9,797 nucleotides of DNA. Source: Acidobacteriota bacterium (lineage in GTDB: Bacteria; Acidobacteriota; Terriglobia; Terriglobales; Acidobacteriaceae). Below, piece by piece: positions 8,185 through 9,797 of this stretch. The stretch is from assembly GCA_003225595.1 (NCBI GenBank), contig QIAR01000365.1, forward strand, positions 1-9,797, written 5' to 3'. The stretch's first letter is position 1. Every line of letters begins with the position of its first letter. Below the pieces are notes generated by a model. It searched no databases. It was not told where the DNA came from and saw only the letters and a program-made list of their open reading frames with translations. The position numbers and the translations under genes were made by a program.

Positions 8185-8198
8185 AATCGTTAACGATT
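8185..8198. promoter_or_regulatory. 14-bp perfect palindrome upstream of the DM13 operon, probable operator
   Basis: AATCGTTAACGATT is a perfect 7+7 palindrome lying 63 bases before the DM13 start. It sits inside a wider inverted pair, AGCCGG (8175-8180) and CCGGCT (8214-8219). The size and symmetry fit a dimeric helix-turn-helix repressor site. No regulator gene is adjacent, and I see no strong -35/-10 pair around it, so the operator role is inferred. Confidence 0.5.
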
Positions 8199-8285
8199 GG
8201 CGAACCCGCTTAACCGGCTCATGTGCCGTGCTCAGGTACTCACTCGGCCGTGTGATTCGGAAGTGTGAAGAAGGTTTCAGAGCGT

Positions 8286-8327
8286 CACCTTTCACTAAGG
8301 TGCATGTCAGCGCTTTCCGAGCGCTGA
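8286..8327. other. Pair of adjacent perfect hairpins in the divergent intergenic region
   Basis: Hairpin 1 is CACCTT (8286-8291), loop TCACT, AAGGTG (8297-8302). Hairpin 2 is TCAGCGCT (8307-8314), loop TTCCG, AGCGCTGA (8320-8327). They are four bases apart, and both have five-base loops. A second GTCACCT follows at 8329-8335 and could compete for AAGGTG. It may be a structured leader of the plus-strand transcript toward 8412 or a double operator. No known riboswitch pattern fits. Confidence 0.45.
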
Positions 8328-8411
8328 TGTCACCTCTCCCATCGATTTGAATCTCACGCATGACAACGGATCAGGAAAGAAATCCCGGTACTCGGTTCGC
8401 GAGAGGTTAAT

Positions 8412-8538
8412 ATGGCGAAGCTGATTCAGTTTTTATGTTCCGAAGAATTTCACAACACCAAAGAGGCAGTGGCAACCCCTGGAACAACGCGGCAAGATCA
8501 TCGAGTCTCACAGTCCTTCGATCAAAAAGTCTGCCTAA
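8412..8538 (+). pseudogene. Conserved small peptide (about 41 aa), frame broken by one extra T
   Basis: ATG at 8412 follows a good ribosome binding site (GAGAGG, five-base spacing). As sequenced, the frame gives MAKLIQFLCSEEF... and runs 54 codons to TAG at 8574-8576. Dropping one T from the five-T run near 8430 gives MAKLIQFYVPKNF, then a basic middle (TTPKRQWQPLEQRGKIIE) and KKSA before TAA at 8536-8538, 41 residues. That version matches my memory of very short acidobacterial proteins beginning MAK.I.FYVP with QRGK and ending KKSA; the unshifted one matches nothing. Function is unknown. It lies upstream of the FMN reductase by about 70 bases and may be co-transcribed. A homopolymer error is quite possible, in which case the gene is intact. 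Confidence 0.55.
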
Positions 8539-8609
8539 TCAGGCATAAATGTGCTGACGATTTCATTGATTACTAGTGAGAGGCCGAACTTCACCGGAGG
8601 AGCACACTT

Positions 8610-9179
8610 ATGAGCCATAGCCGAGCTTTATTCATCCCTGTGATCCTTGGCACGGCCAGAATGGGTCGGAGGAGCCTGCATGCAGCTCGACTGGTGACTG
8701 AGGAACTGGGCAAGTGCGCAGGCGTCGAGACCGAACTTATCGATATTGCAAGGCTTCCTCTACCCACGAATGATGCCGGCGAGGCTATTAAGCATGCCGA
8801 GTTCTCTGCCCAAATCACTAGGGCAGATGCTCTAGTCATCGTGTCTCCGGAGTACAACCACGGCTACTCTGGTCTTTTGAAACACGTCCTAGATAGTTGT
8901 CTCAAGGAATATATTCACAAGGCTGTCGGCATTGTCGGGGTATCAGCCGGACCGTTTGGCGGTACCCGAGTGATCGAAAATCTGTTGCCGGTGATGCGCG
9001 AGCTCGGGCTGGTCACGATTTTCTGGGACGTAAATTTCTCGAGTGTGCAGAGAGCATTTGCGGAGGACGGCAGGCTACTCGACGAATCCTTCACTCGGCG
9101 AGTTGATAAGTTCTCGAAGGAACTCATCTGGATGGCAAAGACGCTGCGGCACGGGCGCGAGCAGATCTCTCGGGACTGA
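8610..9179 (+). CDS. NAD(P)H-dependent FMN reductase family protein
   Basis: A 189-residue cytoplasmic flavodoxin-fold oxidoreductase. Residues 13-24 (LGTARMGRRSLH) form the phosphate-binding loop, a variant of the usual GS.R..S. SPEYNHGYSGLLKHVLD (79-95) is the family signature that holds the FMN ring, and GVSAGPFGGTR (110-120) is the third flavin or dimer loop. The enzymes transfer electrons from NAD(P)H to bound FMN and on to quinones, azo compounds or chromate; the real substrate here is unknown. Length is normal and the frame intact. A strong GGAGG (8596-8600) precedes the ATG by nine bases. The next gene starts 15 bases after its stop, so the two probably form an operon. ArsH and azoreductase are related alternatives, but the short N-terminus does not fit ArsH. 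Confidence 0.9.
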   Translation: MSHSRALFIPVILGTARMGRRSLHAARLVTEELGKCAGVETELIDIARLPLPTNDAGEAIKHAEFSAQITRADALVIVSPEYNHGYSGLLKHVLDSCLKEYIHKAVGIVGVSAGPFGGTRVIENLLPVMRELGLVTIFWDVNFSSVQRAFAEDGRLLDESFTRRVDKFSKELIWMAKTLRHGREQISRD

Positions 9180-9194
9180 TCTCCGGGAAGGAAG

Positions 9195-9386
9195 ATGCCT
9201 ATTATGGCCAACCATAACAAAATGATGTGCCCGCGCTGCAGAGTAGAGATGAACCATCACTGCGACAAGCTGGTGTACACCACGGATTCGCAAGATTTGG
9301 GTCAGGCAGATCCGGGCCTGGGCGGAATTATCCAGGAGTTTCATACCCGCCCCAAATGCGGCAGTGGCGCCTTGCGCCAGGCTTGA
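9195..9386 (+). CDS. Small Cys-rich (zinc-ribbon-like) hypothetical protein
   Basis: It encodes 63 residues from ATG 9195, or 60 from ATG 9204. The GGAAGGAAG Shine-Dalgarno ends at 9194 and suits the second ATG better. The N-terminal knuckle is MCPRCRVEMNHHCDKLVY (CxxC at 12 and 15, then HHC at 21-23). The C-terminal half has FHTRPKCGSGALRQA, where a second CPKC knuckle is expected, but Arg52 stands in for the first Cys. I recall similar short proteins in acidobacteria and other soil bacteria with a 'CPRC.VEMNHH.DKL' start and a 'HTCPKCG' end. A single T-to-C change would explain the Arg. Role unknown; it is probably cytoplasmic and co-transcribed with the FMN reductase 15 bases upstream. Confidence 0.7.
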   Translation: MPIMANHNKMMCPRCRVEMNHHCDKLVYTTDSQDLGQADPGLGGIIQEFHTRPKCGSGALRQA

Positions 9387-9442
9387 GGTACGCACAGACG
9401 ATTTGCCACGGGTCGACGATCTCCGATCGCCGCATGAACATA

Positions 9443-9565
9443 TCATTTCAGCGTCGCTGGCTGTTTTTTTGCGAGTGTTTCCGTGTACCGCTTCATTATC
9501 TCTGGCGTGGCCTTCTTGTAAACGAATTGCCCCTCTCGACGTGAGTCGATTAGTTGTGGTGGGAA
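9443..9565 (-). pseudogene. Unidentified C-terminal coding tail
   Basis: In the frame ending at TGA 9443-9445 the minus strand reads DSRREGQFVYKKATPEIM followed by KRYTETLAKKQPATLK. The Lys/Glu-rich helical composition looks like a genuine protein C-terminus, not a shadow frame. It is in a different frame from the GH3 remnant that precedes it and does not resemble any GH3 region I know. No start codon or ribosome binding site belongs to it, so it is either the end of a deleted second gene or the product of a further frameshift. I do not recognise the family. Confidence 0.35.
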
Positions 9566-9766
9566 ACCGTCCCCACTTGGGTCAGCTGTCCGATCTTCTC
9601 CTGCAGGCTCATCCGGGAAAGAAGAGCGTTAACACGCGCGTTCACCTGCTGGGGGGAGGCGGACGAGCACTGGGCGGACACGGGCGGACACACTGGAAGA
9701 CGACAGCGCAAAAGTGAGCAGCAGGACGGCGATGGCCCGATGGATGTTCGACCGTGTATTCAGCAT
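9550..9766 (-). pseudogene. GH3 beta-glucosidase, 5' remnant broken by a 10-bp tandem duplication
   Basis: ATG at 9764-9766 has GGAG five bases upstream and begins a signal peptide (MLNTRSNIHRAIAVLLLTFA, then LSSSSVSA). Directly after the cleavage site the frame is lost. In the next frame the protein continues as QCSSASPQQVNARVNALLSR, then MSLQEKIGQLTQVG. This is the well-known N-terminal block of GH3 exo-glycosidases (R.d.LL..M.leEKIGQLtq), which release glucose or xylose from oligosaccharides outside the cytoplasm. Deleting one copy of the 10-bp repeat at 9672-9691 rejoins signal peptide and catalytic domain exactly. After TVSHHN the frame stops (TAA 9550-9552), and the remaining 600 or more residues of the enzyme are absent. 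The gene is therefore both frameshifted and truncated. Confidence 0.7.
9672..9691. repeat. 10-bp perfect tandem duplication in the GH3 signal-peptide region
   Basis: GGGCGGACAC occurs twice head to tail (9672-9681 and 9682-9691). Ten bases shift the frame by one, and removing one unit restores a continuous signal peptide plus GH3 start. It is consistent with a replication-slippage event. Confidence 0.9.
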
Positions 9767-9797
9767 AGGGGCTCCGAAAAGGAAGCCGTTATGACAG

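Noticed and set aside
9364..9717. Plus-strand open frame of 117 codons at the right edge
   Set aside because: It is antisense to the GH3 remnant and the unidentified tail, which have better evidence.
1..9797. Defence island, CRISPR array, prophage or transposon
   Set aside because: I saw no nuclease, helicase, reverse transcriptase, integrase or transposase motifs and no regularly spaced repeats.

Overview
The window looks like an accessory stretch from a soil bacterium, most likely an acidobacterium (Terriglobia-like). The basis is the gene mix: secreted BNR-type protein, GH3 glycosidase, TPR-type 'SLAVLPLENLSG' protein, SMP-30 lactonase, DM13 protein and a short 'MAK-IQFYVP' peptide, on moderately GC-rich DNA. 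This is recognition from memory, not a database result. I see no tRNA, rRNA, CRISPR array or intact insertion sequence.

Left part (1-4261). It starts with about 400 bases in which I recognise nothing, then a frame-broken relic of a secreted BNR/sialidase-like protein (413-885, + strand). A C-terminal piece of an FAD amine oxidase follows (1046-1447, - strand), then 600 non-coding bases. Next come an intact APC-family amino-acid permease (2056-3435, -), the decayed remnant of a TPR/adenylate-cyclase-like regulator with an in-frame stop (3598-3852, -) and a small zinc-finger anti-sigma-like protein (3992-4261, -) with no sigma factor beside it.

Central operon (4515-8122, all -). Reading from its promoter side, it encodes a lipid- or membrane-independent exported DM13-domain protein, an exported GlcG/HbpS-like domain fused to a cupin, an exported two-domain SMP-30/gluconolactonase-like protein, and a SnoaL/DUF4440-like protein. 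Spacing is 83 bp, about 13 bp, then an overlap or near-overlap. The last two genes each carry a single frameshift as sequenced. The upstream divergent intergenic region holds a 14-bp perfect palindrome and a pair of perfect hairpins.

Right part (8412-9797, + then -). A 41-residue peptide gene is broken by one extra T in a T-run. It is followed by an intact NAD(P)H-dependent FMN reductase and a small Cys-rich protein that lacks one expected zinc ligand. At the edge is the 5' end of a GH3 beta-glucosidase gene (-), whose signal-peptide frame is broken by a 10-bp tandem duplication and which then runs into an unrelated-looking coding tail.

The window mixes intact short operons with many single-lesion or truncated genes. 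Either this is a decaying region, or part of the damage is consensus error. The 10-bp duplication, the truncations and the in-frame stop favour real decay for at least some loci. I did not find a convincing new defence or mobile system; the most interesting unit is the exported DM13/GlcG-cupin/SMP-30/SnoaL operon.
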